NCBI GenBank assembly: GCA_947504185.1 | Contig: CANNGJ010000019.1 | Span: 1 to 59,797, forward strand | DNA from: an uncultured Tenacibaculum sp. | GTDB lineage: Bacteria; Bacteroidota; Bacteroidia; Flavobacteriales; Flavobacteriaceae | Length of the DNA: 59,797 bases | Direction of reading: 5' to 3' | Part shown: one piece after another, positions 59,722 through 59,797 of the stretch | Position numbering within the stretch: position 1 is the first letter of the stretch | Layout of the letters: the number at the start of each line of letters is the position of its first letter | Translations under genes and position numbers: made by a program | The notes under the pieces: generated by a model | What the model saw: only the letters and a program-made list of their open reading frames with translations | The model's database searches: none | What the model was told of the DNA's origin: nothing

Positions 59722-59797
59722 TAGTCATGGTCGGAAGAAATTCCGGCCATTTTTTATGTTTCAAAATGGTCTAAATTGCCTTGACAATCAACAACAA
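59722..59797. repeat. 75-bp inverted repeat, right copy
   Basis: Bases 59722-59796 are the exact reverse complement of 1-75. The copy lies just behind the interrupted rpe terminator and includes its own terminator. Confidence 0.95.
59727..59756 (+). terminator. intrinsic terminator carried by the repeat (right copy)
   Basis: ATGGTCGGAA-GAAA-TTCCGGCCAT with one G-U pair and a run of six T, identical to the left-tip terminator. Confidence 0.75.

Noticed and set aside
1..59797. Circular replicon or linear element with terminal inverted repeats
   Set aside because: The gene content is chromosomal housekeeping (rpoD, proS, lysS, mre operon, purH). An inverted, not direct, end match and broken terminators fit contig ends in a dispersed repeat better.

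Overview
The window is a low-GC chromosomal segment from a marine-type member of the Bacteroidota, almost certainly Flavobacteriaceae (Tenacibaculum/Polaribacter-like; the genus is a guess). The evidence is the gene set (short primary sigma factor without region 1.1, PorT/SprT-like protein, GYDIA-type GHMP kinase, HYC_CC_PP protein, DUF4345, M56 proteins with TonB-like C-termini), the almost universal Bacteroidetes -7 promoter element TAnnTTTG, and the lack of Shine-Dalgarno sequences. There is no rRNA operon, prophage, CRISPR array or intact transposon. The two tips of the window carry the same 75-bp sequence in inverted orientation. At both tips this repeat interrupts the intrinsic terminator of the outermost gene, so the window looks like a contig bounded by two copies of one mobile or dispersed element.

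Left part (1-10.1 kb): a DUF2797 protein; a GH3-type acyl-acid synthetase with a Crp/Fnr regulator, whose likely FNR-type site lies in front of a Coq4-like gene; an ABC exporter; then a leftward operon of BlaI-type repressor, M56 antirepressor with TonB-like domain, DUF4350, TPR protein and a TonB_C-like lipoprotein, controlled by a 40-bp perfect palindrome over its promoter. 10.1-25.2 kb: DUF456, a probable structured small RNA, lysS, a beta-barrel protein, ComEC, a thioredoxin-like protein, a peptide-use operon (DPP IV-type peptidase plus two POT transporters), then HMG-CoA reductase, a GYDIA GHMP kinase and a BaiN/RdsA-like flavoprotein.

25.2-36.6 kb: a LysR regulator divergent from an NTF2-like gene; a J-domain/KTSC fusion; small hypotheticals; a serine hydrolase/ExbB-like operon divergent from a LytS/LytTR two-component system; and the second mevalonate cluster (mvaD, a MORN/YwqK-type protein, mevalonate kinase, UbiA-type prenyltransferase) followed by an RluB-type pseudouridine synthase. 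With 21.8-24.0 kb this gives a mevalonate route from HMG-CoA to isopentenyl diphosphate.

36.6-59.8 kb: a heavy-metal locus (secreted HMA protein, TonB-dependent receptor, HYC_CC_PP protein); a GAF protein; a 41-codon small ORF with its own terminator; purH; the cell-elongation operon mreBCD-mrdA-rodA; rpsT and two tandem tRNA-Glu units; a frameshifted DUF4345 gene; proS; an Arg/Ser-rich lipoprotein; an OmpP1/FadL-like porin; nfu-ubiE-porT; a possible small RNA with G-rich hairpin loops; an ECF-sigma/small protein/MscS operon; rpoD and rpe. The most novel-looking items are the two candidate small RNAs, the small ORF before purH, the 40-bp BlaI-type operator, the FNR-like box, and the terminator-targeting repeat at both tips.
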